Of a stretch of DNA of 64,000 nucleotides, positions 1 through 7,878 are shown in pieces. The notes beneath the pieces are model-generated. The model worked only from the letters and a program-made list of their open reading frames with translations, was not told the origin of the DNA and did not search any database. A program made the translations under genes and the position numbers. How positions within the stretch are numbered: the first letter of the stretch is position 1; every line of letters begins with the position of its first letter. The stretch is from Mycobacterium gordonae (GTDB lineage: Bacteria > Actinomycetota > Actinomycetes > Mycobacteriales > Mycobacteriaceae): NCBI RefSeq assembly GCF_001417955.2, contig NZ_LKTM01000090.1:22492-86491 (forward strand). The letters run 5' to 3'.

Positions 1-13
1 AGGTGGTGGCCAT
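1..13 (-). CDS. rnhB: Possible 5' end of rnhB (ribonuclease HII), cut by the window edge
   Basis: A CAT at positions 11-13 read on the minus strand gives an ATG followed by codons for M-A-T-T, two bases beyond the lepB stop. In M. tuberculosis rnhB directly follows lepB on the same strand, so this is the expected place for its start. Only four codons are visible, so the call rests on gene order and the tight spacing alone. Confidence 0.4.
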
Positions 14-15
14 GG

Positions 16-870
16 TCACTGACCCTGCTGGGGGTCAATCGAACCCACACCACCCCATCGCTTCGGCGGCCACACGATGAACCTGGCCTTGCCGATGACA
101 TTGGCGACCGGCACGGTGCCCGCCGTCGGGTCACCGGTGCACTGCATCGGGCAGTGCGCGCGCGAATCCGCCGAGTGGGTCCGGTTGTCGCCCATTACCC
201 ACAGCCGCCCCTCCGGCACCTTGACAGGGCCGAACTCGCTGCCCAGGCAGGGATAGACCGACGGATCGGCCATCATGGTGGACGGGTCCAGGTACGGCTC
301 CTTCACCGGCTTGCCATTGACCGTCAGGCCGGTATCCGCGCGGCAGGCCACCGTCTGCCCACCGACCGCGATCACCCGCTTGACCAGGTCGTTCTCGTCG
401 GGCGGTACGAAACCGATGAAGGACAGCACGTTCTGGGCCCAGCGCAGCGCGGTGTTGGGCGAACGGATCGACTTGTAGCCGATATTCCACGACGGTGGTC
501 CCTTGAAGACGATGACGTCACCCGGTTTCGGAGAGCTGAACCGGTAGGTCAGTTTGTCGACCATGATGCGGTCGCCGACACACGTGGAGCAGCCGTGCAG
601 GGTGGGTTCCATCGACTCGGACGGAATCAGGTACGGACGCGCGACGAACGTCAGCATCACGTAGTAGAGAACGATCGCGACGACCGCGAGCGTGGTCAAC
701 TCCCGCAGCGTCGACCGCTTCTCGGGCTTTTCCTTCTTGCCCTTCGGCTTGGGATCCGAGTCGGTCCCGCCCGACGTGTCGGTCTTCGGCACCGTCGACT
801 CCGACTTGCCGGCGTCCGGCTGGCGCTCCGAGGGTGAGTCCTCCGGAGGGGAATCCTCAGTGTCAGTCAC
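16..870 (-). CDS. lepB: Signal peptidase I
   Basis: Type I signal peptidase (284 aa), which cleaves signal peptides of exported proteins at the outer face of the cytoplasmic membrane. After a hydrophilic, Pro/Lys/Asp-rich cytoplasmic tail (about residues 1-53) there is one membrane segment (about 58-78), followed by the family motif PSESMEPT with the nucleophile Ser86. The general base is Lys164 in VKRVIAVGG. The GDN motif near the C terminus (VMGDNR) is also present. Length agrees with the M. tuberculosis enzyme (about 294 aa). The start is a GTG at 868-870. It lies downstream of rplS on the same strand with a 57-bp gap and is followed at once by the likely start of rnhB, the usual mycobacterial order. 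Confidence 0.97.
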   Translation of the reverse strand: MTDTEDSPPEDSPSERQPDAGKSESTVPKTDTSGGTDSDPKPKGKKEKPEKRSTLRELTTLAVVAIVLYYVMLTFVARPYLIPSESMEPTLHGCSTCVGDRIMVDKLTYRFSSPKPGDVIVFKGPPSWNIGYKSIRSPNTALRWAQNVLSFIGFVPPDENDLVKRVIAVGGQTVACRADTGLTVNGKPVKEPYLDPSTMMADPSVYPCLGSEFGPVKVPEGRLWVMGDNRTHSADSRAHCPMQCTGDPTAGTVPVANVIGKARFIVWPPKRWGGVGSIDPQQGQ

Positions 871-927
871 GAGATCAGCGTAGCCAGCACAGGGCGTACG
901 GCTGTGGACGCCGGGTCGCGACCGCGG

Positions 928-1269
928 TCAGCGCTTTTCCTTGATCTTGGCCTTCTTGCCGCGGAGCTCACGCAGGTAGTACAGCTTGGCGCGGCGGACG
1001 TCGCCACGGGTGACCACCTCGATGTGGTCGATGTTTGGCGAGTGGACCGGGAAGGTCCGCTCGACACCGACGCCATAGCTCTCCTTGCGCACGGTGAACG
1101 TCTCGCGGATGCCGCCACCCTGCCGACGGATCACCACGCCCTTGAAGACCTGGATGCGCTCCTTGGCGCCCTCGATCACCTTGACGTGCACGTTGATGGT
1201 GTCGCCCGGGTTGAAGGCGGGGATGTCGTCGCGCAGCGACGCCTGGTCGACGAAGTCCAGCCTGTTCAT
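928..1269 (-). CDS. rplS: 50S ribosomal protein L19
   Basis: Ribosomal protein L19 (113 aa), a component of the large subunit at the 30S-50S interface. The sequence is full length: [19 protein letters not shown] at the N terminus, the core [19 protein letters not shown], and the basic C-terminal end KKAKIKEKR. The ATG at 1267-1269 is preceded on the minus strand by AGGAAG, a good Shine-Dalgarno sequence. The 5' leader is long and contains two adjacent small hairpins (see 1292-1325), and a promoter-proximal motif shared with rpsP lies about 150 nt upstream of the start. Confidence 0.98.
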   Translation of the reverse strand: MNRLDFVDQASLRDDIPAFNPGDTINVHVKVIEGAKERIQVFKGVVIRRQGGGIRETFTVRKESYGVGVERTFPVHSPNIDHIEVVTRGDVRRAKLYYLRELRGKKAKIKEKR

Positions 1270-1291
1270 TGGAAAGACACTTCCTCGGGGT

Positions 1292-1325
1292 CGCGGCTTC
1301 GCGAGCCGCGCGCACGCAGGCGTGC
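1292..1325 (-). promoter_or_regulatory. Two adjacent hairpins in the rplS leader
   Basis: Perfect inverted repeat CGCGGCT (1292-1298) / AGCCGCG (1304-1310) with a 5-nt loop, followed by GCACG (1312-1316) / CGTGC (1321-1325). On the minus strand both lie 23-56 nt upstream of the rplS start, so they would form in the mRNA leader. This could be a ribosomal-protein leader structure. No known leader family is claimed. Confidence 0.4.
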
Positions 1326-1417
1326 GACGGTCACCAAGCCGATGGTTAGGGCTTCTTGGGTGTACCTCTCAGCAGGCGGTAGGCACCCGGCCCGCCGACA
1401 ACCGCTGAAAGACAACT

Positions 1418-1440
1418 GGCCAATTGTGCCAGACGGGGCG
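1418..1440 (-). promoter_or_regulatory. Candidate rplS promoter motif shared with rpsP
   Basis: On the minus strand this reads ...CCCCGTCTGGCACAATTGGCC. Nearly the same string occurs upstream of rpsP at 4753-4774, with one substitution and one indel over about 21 bases. CACAAT could be a -10 element, with TTCACT 17 nt upstream as a weak -35. It would give an approximately 150-nt leader for rplS. Conservation between two ribosomal-protein genes is the main argument; no transcription start is known here. Confidence 0.4.
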
Positions 1441-1650
1441 CATGCAGTGAAAATCACAGGAAACTGTAGTGGTTCGCGCCCGCCCTAAACCGCCTGCAAG
1501 TGGTACATATAGCTGGGGTCGAACCGCGCGGATCCGAACCCTTGCCAAGGACCCGCCGAGCCGCATTCCCGGGGCAGCTGACTCGGAAATGCGCCGCGGC
1601 CCGCCCCGAACGGATGCCTTGAAGAAGCCCGAGGATGCCGAAGGAGTGCC

Positions 1651-2610
1651 ATGCGAGCCCGGCCGCTGACGTTGCTTTCCGCCCTGGCGGCGGCGGCGTT
1701 GGTGGTGGCCGCCGGTTGCGAGGCGACGGTGCACGCGAAGGCGTTCAGCTACTCGACGGACCGGACCGCGGCTCAGCCCCAGCCACAGCCTCAGCAGCAG
1801 CTGGTCGAGCTGCTGCTGCGCTCCATCACCCCGACCGGACAGCCGATGGCGCTGCCGACCACCCTGGCCGCGGGCGGGCTGACCGGCGTGCAGGCACGCA
1901 TCAAGCAGGCCACCGACCAGGCCGCGGCGAGCGGCGCGACCCTCGCGGTGGCCATCCTCGACCGCGCCACACACGAGCTGGTCTCCAACGGCAACAGCCA
2001 GATCATCGCCACGGCGTCGGTGGCCAAGCTGTTCATCGCCGATGATCTGCTGCTGCGCGAGGCCGAAGGCAGGTCGGTGCTCTCCCCCGACGACCGCCAG
2101 TCGCTGGACGTGATGTTGCAGTCGTCCGATGACGGCGCGGCAGAGCGTTTCTGGGGCCAGGACGGCGGCGACTCCATCATCACGCAGGTGGCGAGCCGGT
2201 ACGGGCTGACGTCGACGGCGCCGCCCAGCGACGGGCGGTGGTGGAACACCATCAGTTCGGCGCCCGACCTGATCCGCTACTACGAAATGCTGCTCGACGG
2301 GTCGGGCGGACTGCCCGTGGAGCGGGCCCGGCTGATCGTCAACGACCTGGCCAAGTCGACCCCGACGGGAGTCGACGGCTACCCTCAGCGGTTCGGCATT
2401 CCCGAGGGGCTGTATGCCGAACCGGTTGCGGTGAAGCAAGGTTGGATGTGTTGCATCGGCGCCGACTGGATGCATCTGTCGACCGGCGTGATCGGCAAAG
2501 ACCGTCGCTACATCATGGTGATCGAGTCGCTGCAGCCCTCCGACGACGCAACGGCACGTGAGACGATCACCCAGGCCGTCAAGACGATCTTCCCCAACGG
2601 CCGCATCTAG
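1651..2610 (+). CDS. lppW: Lipoprotein LppW, beta-lactamase-like fold
   Basis: Secreted lipoprotein of 319 aa. The N terminus has a signal peptide and a lipobox ending VAAGC, with the acylated Cys at residue 23. The mature part resembles the serine beta-lactamase/transpeptidase fold, with TASVAKLFIADDLLL at the position of the S-x-x-K helix and SDGRWWNTISSAPDLIRYY further on. It matches M. tuberculosis LppW (Rv2905) closely in length and sequence, including the C-terminal TIFPNGRI. The function is unknown; a cell-wall role is inferred from the fold. The ATG at 1651 is preceded by AAGGAG. It is transcribed opposite to its neighbours, sitting between trmD and rplS. Confidence 0.93.
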   Translation: MRARPLTLLSALAAAALVVAAGCEATVHAKAFSYSTDRTAAQPQPQPQQQLVELLLRSITPTGQPMALPTTLAAGGLTGVQARIKQATDQAAASGATLAVAILDRATHELVSNGNSQIIATASVAKLFIADDLLLREAEGRSVLSPDDRQSLDVMLQSSDDGAAERFWGQDGGDSIITQVASRYGLTSTAPPSDGRWWNTISSAPDLIRYYEMLLDGSGGLPVERARLIVNDLAKSTPTGVDGYPQRFGIPEGLYAEPVAVKQGWMCCIGADWMHLSTGVIGKDRRYIMVIESLQPSDDATARETITQAVKTIFPNGRI

Positions 2611-2616
2611 TTCTGG

Positions 2617-2678
2617 CGCGAGCAGCCGCAAACTCGCACTGGTTCGGCGGATTTCATGCGAGTTTGCGTCTGCTCGCG
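2617..2678. terminator. Long palindrome between convergent lppW and trmD
   Basis: Inverted repeat with 22-bp arms, 2617-2638 and 2657-2678, matching at 21 of 22 positions with an 18-nt loop. Core arm sequence GCGAGCAGNCGCAAACTCGCA. It fills the space between the ends of lppW (+) and trmD (-), so it could end transcription from both sides. A diverged copy of the same sequence lies at 7216-7274 in another convergent gap, so it is also a dispersed repeat. Confidence 0.65.
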
Positions 2679-2685
2679 AGGGAAA

Positions 2686-3372
2686 TCAGTCCAGCAGTTC
2701 GGGGCGGCGGTCGCGGGTGCGCTGCAGCGACACCTCGCGGCGCCAAGCGGCGATTCGGGCGTGGTCGCCCGATAGCAGAATCTCCGGGACATCCAGGCCG
2801 CGCCAGCTCGGCGGGCGCGTATAGCTGGGCCCCTCGAGCAGTCGGTCCAGCGCCGGCGAGTGCGAATCATCCTCAGCCGACGCGGGATTGCCCAGTACTC
2901 CGGTCATCAGGCGCAGCACGGCCTCAATCATCACCAGGGCCGCCGACTCACCGCCGGGCAACACGTAGTCCCCGATTGACACCTCTTCGACCCGCATCCG
3001 GCGGGCGGAGTCCTCGACCACGCGCTGGTCGATGCCCTCGTAGCGGCCGCAGGCGAACACCAGGTGCCGCTCGCAGCTCCACCGCTGGGCGGTGGCCTGG
3101 TCGAACAGCACGCCGGCCGGGCTGGGAACCACCAGAAGCGTTTCCTCCGAACAGATTTCGTCCAGCGCCTCACCCCAGACCGGTGCCTTCATCACCATGC
3201 CGGGGCCCCCACCGTAGGGCGAGTCGTCCACCGAATGATGCACGTCGTAGGTCCACCGCCGCAGATCGTGCACCTGCAGGTCGACCAGACCCGACGCAAT
3301 AGCTTTGCCCGGCAACGATTCTCGCAACGGCTGCAGGTACGCCGGGAAGATCGTGACGACGTCGATTCTCAT
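2686..3372 (-). CDS. trmD: tRNA (guanine-N1-)-methyltransferase
   Basis: Methylates G37 of tRNAs read with CNN codons, preventing +1 frameshifting. Full length (228 aa) with the family start [16 protein letters not shown], the SAM-binding knot region ([14 protein letters not shown] and [11 protein letters not shown]), and [18 protein letters not shown] towards the C-terminal domain. Its ATG (3370-3372) overlaps the TGA of rimM in an ATGA arrangement, so the two are translationally coupled. It is the last gene of the rpsP-khpA-rimM-trmD operon. Confidence 0.97.
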   Translation of the reverse strand: MRIDVVTIFPAYLQPLRESLPGKAIASGLVDLQVHDLRRWTYDVHHSVDDSPYGGGPGMVMKAPVWGEALDEICSEETLLVVPSPAGVLFDQATAQRWSCERHLVFACGRYEGIDQRVVEDSARRMRVEEVSIGDYVLPGGESAALVMIEAVLRLMTGVLGNPASAEDDSHSPALDRLLEGPSYTRPPSWRGLDVPEILLSGDHARIAAWRREVSLQRTRDRRPELLD

Positions 3373-3890
3373 CCCAGGTCCAACAGGCCTTCTGGCGGTT
3401 CGATTTCCAGCGTGCCGTCAGCCAGCGACACCGACGTGACGATCGCACTCACGAACGGCACCAGCACTTCCCCGGATTCGCTCTTGACCGACAGCAACTC
3501 ACCGCCGCTCGTGTGCAGGACTTCGGCGACGACGCCGATCTGCTGGCCCGCCCTGGTGCGGACCCGCAGTCCTTCCAACTGGTGGTCGTAGTAGGTGTCC
3601 GGCTCGTCGATCGGTGGCAGCTCTGCGGAATCGATGACGAACAAGCTGCCGCGCATCGCGTCAGCGCCATCCCGGTCATCGACGCCGGCCAGGCGCACCA
3701 GCAGCCGGGCCCCGTGCGGCCGTGCACTCTCGACGACGTAGCTGTGCGCGGGACCCGGGTCGCGGGGCTTCCGGGCGCGCAAGGTGGCGCCCGGTGCGAA
3801 CCGGACGTCGGGATCGTCGGTGCGGACGTCGACGACGAGTTCGCCGGAGATGCCGTGCGCTTTCGCCACGCGCCCGACGATCAGCTCCAT
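3369..3890 (-). CDS. rimM: 16S rRNA processing / 30S maturation factor RimM
   Basis: RimM (173 aa from the ATG at 3888-3890) helps assemble the 30S head near ribosomal protein S19. The start [20 protein letters not shown] is typical of the N-terminal RimM beta-barrel. The C-terminal PRC-barrel contains [11 protein letters not shown] and ILHTSGG-like sequence ([12 protein letters not shown]). The frame is open upstream for 33 more codons with no RimM similarity, so the internal ATG was chosen. Its end overlaps the trmD start. Confidence 0.95.
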   Translation of the reverse strand: MELIVGRVAKAHGISGELVVDVRTDDPDVRFAPGATLRARKPRDPGPAHSYVVESARPHGARLLVRLAGVDDRDGADAMRGSLFVIDSAELPPIDEPDTYYDHQLEGLRVRTRAGQQIGVVAEVLHTSGGELLSVKSESGEVLVPFVSAIVTSVSLADGTLEIEPPEGLLDLG

Positions 3891-3900
3891 GTGAGCGCTG

Positions 3901-4143
3901 CTACTGGTCGGTGTCCACCACGTCGACGCGGATTCCGCGGCCACCGATGCCGGCGACCAGCGTGCGCAGCGCGGTAGCGGTACGGCCACCCCGACCGATC
4001 ACCTTGCCCAGGTCGTCAGGATGGACGTGAACCTCGACAGTGCGCCCACGACGGCTGGTCACCAGATCGACCCGGACATCGTCAGGGTTGTCGACGATGC
4101 CACGGACCAGGTGTTCGACGGCGTCGACCACGACGGTGCTCAT
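3901..4143 (-). CDS. khpA: KH-domain RNA-binding protein KhpA
   Basis: Small single-KH-domain protein (80 aa). The KH signature GxxG is present as [15 protein letters not shown]. KhpA proteins bind RNA with KhpB/Jag and influence cell-wall and division genes in Gram-positives; in mycobacteria the gene (Rv2908c) always sits between rpsP and rimM. It lies 8 bp after rpsP and 10 bp before rimM, in the same operon. Confidence 0.95.
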   Translation of the reverse strand: MSTVVVDAVEHLVRGIVDNPDDVRVDLVTSRRGRTVEVHVHPDDLGKVIGRGGRTATALRTLVAGIGGRGIRVDVVDTDQ

Positions 4144-4151
4144 GGCGCCGA

Positions 4152-4634
4152 TCAGCTCTCGGTCTCGGTGGCGGTCTCGGTGCCTTCGGCCGGCGCCTCC
4201 GCCGGTGCGTCGGCAGCCGCCTCGTCGCCCTTGGCGGCCTTCTTCGGCGCGGACTTCTTCTTCGGCTTGGCGGCCTCGGTGGTGGGTCCACCGTCGGCGG
4301 CTGCCAGCGCGGCATTGAACAGCTCGAGCTTGCTGGGCTTGGCCGGCTTGACCTTCAGACGGCCCTCGGCACCGGGCAGGCCCTTGAACTTCTGCCAGTC
4401 ACCGGTGATCTTCAGCAGCTTGAGGACGGGCTCGGTGGGCTGGGCGCCGACGCCGAGCCAGTACTGCGCGCGCTCGGAGTCGATCTCGATCAGGCTCGGC
4501 TCTTCCTTCGGGTGGTAACGGCCGATGACCTCGATGGAGCGGCCGTCGCGACGGGTGCGCGCGTCGGCGACGGCGATGCGGTACTGGGGATTGCGGATCT
4601 TGCCAAGACGGGTGAGCTTGATCTTCACAGCCAT
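4152..4634 (-). CDS. rpsP: 30S ribosomal protein S16 with an actinobacterial tail
   Basis: Ribosomal protein S16 of the small subunit body. The conserved part, [20 protein letters not shown] to about residue 90, includes [19 protein letters not shown] and the loop [19 protein letters not shown]. From about residue 100 there is an Ala/Lys/Glu-rich low-complexity tail (160 aa in all), as in M. tuberculosis S16 (about 162 aa) and unlike the 80-90 aa S16 of most bacteria. It is the first gene of the operon that ends in trmD. A candidate promoter motif shared with rplS lies about 120 nt upstream. Confidence 0.97.
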   Translation of the reverse strand: MAVKIKLTRLGKIRNPQYRIAVADARTRRDGRSIEVIGRYHPKEEPSLIEIDSERAQYWLGVGAQPTEPVLKLLKITGDWQKFKGLPGAEGRLKVKPAKPSKLELFNAALAAADGGPTTEAAKPKKKSAPKKAAKGDEAAADAPAEAPAEGTETATETES

Positions 4635-4752
4635 GGTTCAGCGACTCTCCTGTGGTGTCACGCTGCAATTCAGCGACCGGGGCGGGTTGCCCGGGTCCGG
4701 TTTTGCCTCGCGTGTGTGACCACCCGGCGATCGTGATCGCGGGGCGGACAGC

Positions 4753-4774
4753 GGCCCATTGTGCCAGAACGGGG
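4753..4774 (-). promoter_or_regulatory. Candidate rpsP promoter motif shared with rplS
   Basis: Read on the minus strand: CCCCGTTCTGGCACAATGGGCC, nearly the same as the motif at 1418-1440 upstream of rplS. It would place the rpsP start of transcription about 110-120 nt upstream of the ATG. The leader contains short inverted repeats such as GCGATC/GATCGC. The 264-bp space between rpsP and the SnoaL-like gene holds nothing else I can support. Confidence 0.4.
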
Positions 4775-4898
4775 TGCCCCGGCGTTAATTGCCGTGGCGA
4801 TCGCAAGCGCGGCGGAGCCGGGCGCTGCGGGTCGCCACCGTTGGACCCGAAGCGAGAGCGCGGCGCCGCGGCGAGGTGCGACCCGAGGCGAAGCCCGG

Positions 4899-5333
4899 CT
4901 ACATGACCTTCTGGAAGGTCTTGGTCTCGACGCGGCGGGTCATCCGCCAACCCTCGGGCGTGCGCGCGAACTCGTCGTCGTACCACAACCCGCAGAACAG
5001 AATCTGGTCCTTCTCCCCGCCCAGCACCATCGGGTTGAAGCAGATCACCCGCGACGACGCGGTGTCGCCGTCGATGCGGACCGAGAAGTTGCCCAGCATG
5101 TGCGAGTACACCGGGAAGTTCGGCAGCACCTCCGACAGCCACTTCTTGACTTCCGGGTACTCCCCGGCGATTCCTCCCAGGGCCGTGTAGTCGATGTAGG
5201 CGTCCGGCGTGAAGACCTTGTCCAGGTCGTCGAACCGGCGCTGGTCGATCGCCGACGAGTAATCGACGAGAAGCTGCTGGATCTCCAGACGGTCGGATAT
5301 CTCTTCCAGGCTCAACATGTCTCGATTCAACAC
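4899..5333 (-). CDS. SnoaL-like / NTF2-fold protein (Rv2910c type)
   Basis: Protein of 144 aa with the SnoaL/NTF2-like layout: an N-terminal helix SLEEISDRLEIQQLLVDYSSAIDQRRFDDLDKVF, a strand pair around YIDYTALGG, a His in VYSHMLGNFSVRIDGD, and a C-terminal WRMTRRVETKTF strand. The family includes polyketide cyclases, dehydratases and isomerases that bind hydrophobic substrates in a cone-shaped pocket. The actual substrate is unknown. The start is either the GTG at 5331-5333 or the ATG at 5316-5318 five codons in; the second begins right at the conserved region. Its gene is divergent from dacB2, 29 bp away. Confidence 0.85.
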   Translation of the reverse strand: MLNRDMLSLEEISDRLEIQQLLVDYSSAIDQRRFDDLDKVFTPDAYIDYTALGGIAGEYPEVKKWLSEVLPNFPVYSHMLGNFSVRIDGDTASSRVICFNPMVLGGEKDQILFCGLWYDDEFARTPEGWRMTRRVETKTFQKVM

Positions 5334-5362
5334 CGCGGCCGCAGGCGATAAAATCTGCGCCC

Positions 5363-6241
5363 ATGCGAAAGCTCATGGCCATCGCCGCCGCGCTGCTCTG
5401 CGTCACCTTCCTCGGCGCGGCCCCGGTTTCCGGCGCCGACACCGACGTTCAGCAGGCAGCAGGTTCGATGCCGATCCCCGACGGCCCCGCCCAGACCTGG
5501 ATCGTCGCCGACATGGACAGCGGTCAGGTCCTGGCCGGACGCGAGCAGAACGTCGCCCACCCGCCGGCGAGCACCATCAAGGTGCTGCTGGCGCTGGTCG
5601 TACTCGATGAGGTGCCGCTGAACACAACGGTGGTCGCGGACCTGACGGACACCGCGGTGGAGTGCAACTGCGTCGGGGTCAAAGTCGGCCACAGTTACAC
5701 CGCGCGCCAACTGCTGGACGGTCTGCTGCTGGTGTCGGGCAACGACGCCGCCAACACGCTGGCTGACATGCTGGGCGGCCAGGAGGTCGCGGTGGCCAAG
5801 ATGAATGCCAAGGCCGCCTCGCTGGGGGCGTCGAACACCCATGCGGCGACGCCGTCGGGCCTGGACGGACCCGACGGCTCCGGCTCGTCGACGGCGCACG
5901 ACCTCGCGGTGATCTTCCGCGCGGCCATGGCCAACCCGACTTTCGCCAACATCACCGCCGAGCCGTCGGCGATGTTTCCCGGCGAGAACGGGGACCAACC
6001 GATCCTGAACCAGGATGAGCTGCTGGCCCGGTATCCGGGTGCCATCGGCGGCAAGACCGGATTCACCAACGCCGCGCGCAAGACTTTCGTCGGCGCGGCA
6101 GCCCGTGGTGGCCGCCGACTGGTGATCGCCATGATGTACGGGCTGGTCAAAGAGGGCGGGCCGACGTACTGGGATCAGGCGGCCGGCCTGTTCGACTGGG
6201 GCTTCGCGCTCGGCCCGCAGGCCGGTATCGGCTCGTTGTAA
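5363..6241 (+). CDS. dacB2: D-alanyl-D-alanine carboxypeptidase (low-molecular-weight PBP)
   Basis: Penicillin-binding protein of the S11 peptidase family, which trims the terminal D-Ala of peptidoglycan stem peptides outside the membrane. All three active-site motifs are present: S70-T-I-K73 (PPASTIKVLL), S125-G-N127 (LLVSGNDAA) and K231-T-G (IGGKTGFTNAARK). A Sec signal peptide occupies about residues 1-24. Length (292 aa) agrees with DacB2 (Rv2911, about 291 aa). There is no obvious C-terminal amphipathic anchor. Confidence 0.95.
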   Translation: MRKLMAIAAALLCVTFLGAAPVSGADTDVQQAAGSMPIPDGPAQTWIVADMDSGQVLAGREQNVAHPPASTIKVLLALVVLDEVPLNTTVVADLTDTAVECNCVGVKVGHSYTARQLLDGLLLVSGNDAANTLADMLGGQEVAVAKMNAKAASLGASNTHAATPSGLDGPDGSGSSTAHDLAVIFRAAMANPTFANITAEPSAMFPGENGDQPILNQDELLARYPGAIGGKTGFTNAARKTFVGAAARGGRRLVIAMMYGLVKEGGPTYWDQAAGLFDWGFALGPQAGIGSL

Positions 6242-6328
6242 CAGCGGGGCACGCTCCGGTCACAGCAAAGCATCACGCCGCGTTTTCCGGGTCCGCGCGT
6301 CCGGCGCCGGCGTACGCTGACCAGCCTT

Positions 6329-7193
6329 ATGGTTAACGCCCTGACGCCACATTTTGACGACGTGCAAGCGCACTACGACCTGTCTGACGAGTTCTTCCAG
6401 CTGTTTCTGGACCCGACTCAGACGTACAGCTGCGCGTTCTTCGAGCGCGAAGAAATGACGCTCGAACAGGCGCAGCTCGCCAAGATCGACCTGTCACTGG
6501 GCAAACTGGGTCTGCAGCCCGGGATGACGCTTCTGGACGTGGGCTGCGGCTGGGGCGCCACCCTGCGCCGGGCCATCGAACAGTACGACGTCAACGTCGT
6601 CGGCCTGACACTGTCGAAGAATCAGGCGGCGTACGTGCAGAAGTCGTTCGACCAGTTGGACAGCCCACGCGCCAGGCGCGTGCTGCTGCAGGGCTGGGAA
6701 CAGTTCGACGAACCCGTCGACCGCATCGTGTCGATCGGCGCCTTCGAGCACTTCGGTCACGACCGGCACGCCGACTTCTTCGCGAAGGCTCACCGGATCC
6801 TGCCCGCCGACGGCGTGCTGATGCTGCACACGATCACCGGCTTCACCAAGCAGCAGATGACCGACCGGGGCCTGCCCCCTGACCCTGCGGGTGATCCGGT
6901 TCTTCCACTTCATCAAGACCCAGATCTTTCCGGGCGGCGCCCCGCCGATCGTCGAGATGGTCGAAGAGCATTCCGCCGGTACGGGTTTCACGCTGACCCG
7001 CAACCAGTCACTACAGCCGCACTACGCGCGGACTCTCGATCTGTGGGCCGAAGCCCTTGCCGCACACAAGGATCGGGCCGTCGAACTCCAGTCCGAGGAG
7101 GTGTACGACCGTTACCTGCACTACCTGACCGGCTGCGCCAAGCTCTTCCGGGACGGCTATATCGACGTCAACCAGTTCACCTTGCAGAAATAG
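6329..7193 (+). pseudogene. Cyclopropane/mycolic-acid methyltransferase (CmaA/MmaA family), frameshifted
   Basis: SAM-dependent methyltransferase family that modifies mycolic acid double bonds. The first frame (6329 to about 6875) encodes the family start ([19 protein letters not shown]), the SAM loop LLDVGCGWG and [15 protein letters not shown]. At a run of five C at 6875-6879 the reading shifts: the remaining family sequence ([14 protein letters not shown] through [19 protein letters not shown]) continues in another frame to the stop at 7191-7193. Removing one C joins them into 287 aa, exactly the usual family length. The unshifted frame instead runs to 7519 through unrelated sequence into tetR. 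It is a pseudogene, a sequencing slip, or a slippery tract. I do not recall a copy at this site in M. tuberculosis. Confidence 0.85.
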
Positions 7194-7215
7194 CGCGCCC
7201 GGTCCGGCCGCCCAC

Positions 7216-7274
7216 GCGAGCAGACACGAACTCGCACTCAATCGCTTGCGATTGTGCGACTTTGCGTCTGCTCG
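7216..7274. terminator. Second copy of the GCGAGCAGAC palindrome, convergent gap
   Basis: Arms 7217-7237 and 7254-7274 pair at 18 of 21 positions; inside them is a nested perfect repeat AATCGC / GCGATT (7240-7245 and 7248-7253). The arm sequence GCGAGCAGAC...CTCGCAC is the same element seen at 2617-2678. It sits between the ends of the methyltransferase (+) and tetR (-), again a convergent gap, so it probably works as a bidirectional terminator. Confidence 0.6.
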
Positions 7275-7277
7275 GCG

Positions 7278-7877
7278 TCAGGCCGGTGGCCGCCACACCG
7301 CGGTCATCAGCTCGCTCAACACCGGAATCCGCCGCTCGGCGATCTCGGGTTGCGGCAATACGCCTTCCACCACGGCCGCACCGTCGAAGACATTGGTCAG
7401 CAGTGCCACCAGTACCGGAAGGGTGTCTTCGGGGATGTTCTCCGTCCCGGGCATTGCCCGCGCAGCGTCGTACATCTTCGCCCGGTACTGCCACAACTCA
7501 TGTTGCAACGTGGCTTTGAGCTTCTCGTCAGTGCGCGCGGCGATCATCAGCTCGTAGAGCACCGCATTGATCGAACCGGAGGTGATGTCGCGCAGGATGG
7601 CCAGCGCCGCGTCCAGCGCCGGCCGGTCGGCCGGTATCTCCGCGACCTGCTTGGTGAACGTCTCCAGCTGGCGGCGCAGCACCTCCGACGCCGTTGCCGC
7701 CATGAAATCGCCCATCGTTTCGAAGTGGCGGAACAGGGCGCCCACCGACACTCCGGCCCTCTTGGTGATCAGGGCGGCCGAGGCACGGGCATATCCGACC
7801 TCGACGATGGTGTCGATACAGGCCTGCAGGAGCCGGCCGACCGTCTCCTCCCGGCGTTGCTGCTGGGTTCGGGCCAT
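7278..7877 (-). CDS. TetR-family transcriptional regulator (Rv2912c type)
   Basis: Regulator of 199 aa. The N-terminal helix-turn-helix is recognisable: [45 protein letters not shown], the last part being the TetR recognition helix region. The C-terminal ligand-binding domain is all-helical and unassigned. Its ATG (7875-7877) follows the stop of the upstream amidohydrolase by one base, so it is cotranscribed with it and probably controls it. A possible half-palindromic operator lies upstream of the pair, at 9710-9721. Confidence 0.92.
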   Translation of the reverse strand: MARTQQQRREETVGRLLQACIDTIVEVGYARASAALITKRAGVSVGALFRHFETMGDFMAATASEVLRRQLETFTKQVAEIPADRPALDAALAILRDITSGSINAVLYELMIAARTDEKLKATLQHELWQYRAKMYDAARAMPGTENIPEDTLPVLVALLTNVFDGAAVVEGVLPQPEIAERRIPVLSELMTAVWRPPA

Positions 7878-7878
7878 G

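Larger units (their letters stand above)
1270..1650. other. Divergent intergenic region rplS / lppW
   Basis: The 381-bp space between divergently transcribed rplS and lppW. It holds the rplS leader hairpins and the candidate promoter motif described separately. The lppW side carries a GGAG-type ribosome-binding sequence (AAGGAG at 1640-1645) just before its ATG. No convincing protein-coding gene was seen. Confidence 0.6.

Noticed and set aside
6329..7519. A 396-aa methyltransferase with a new C-terminal domain
   Set aside because: The extra 200 residues are the wrong frame of the same gene and of tetR; the true family C terminus is found in the adjacent frame, ending at 7193.
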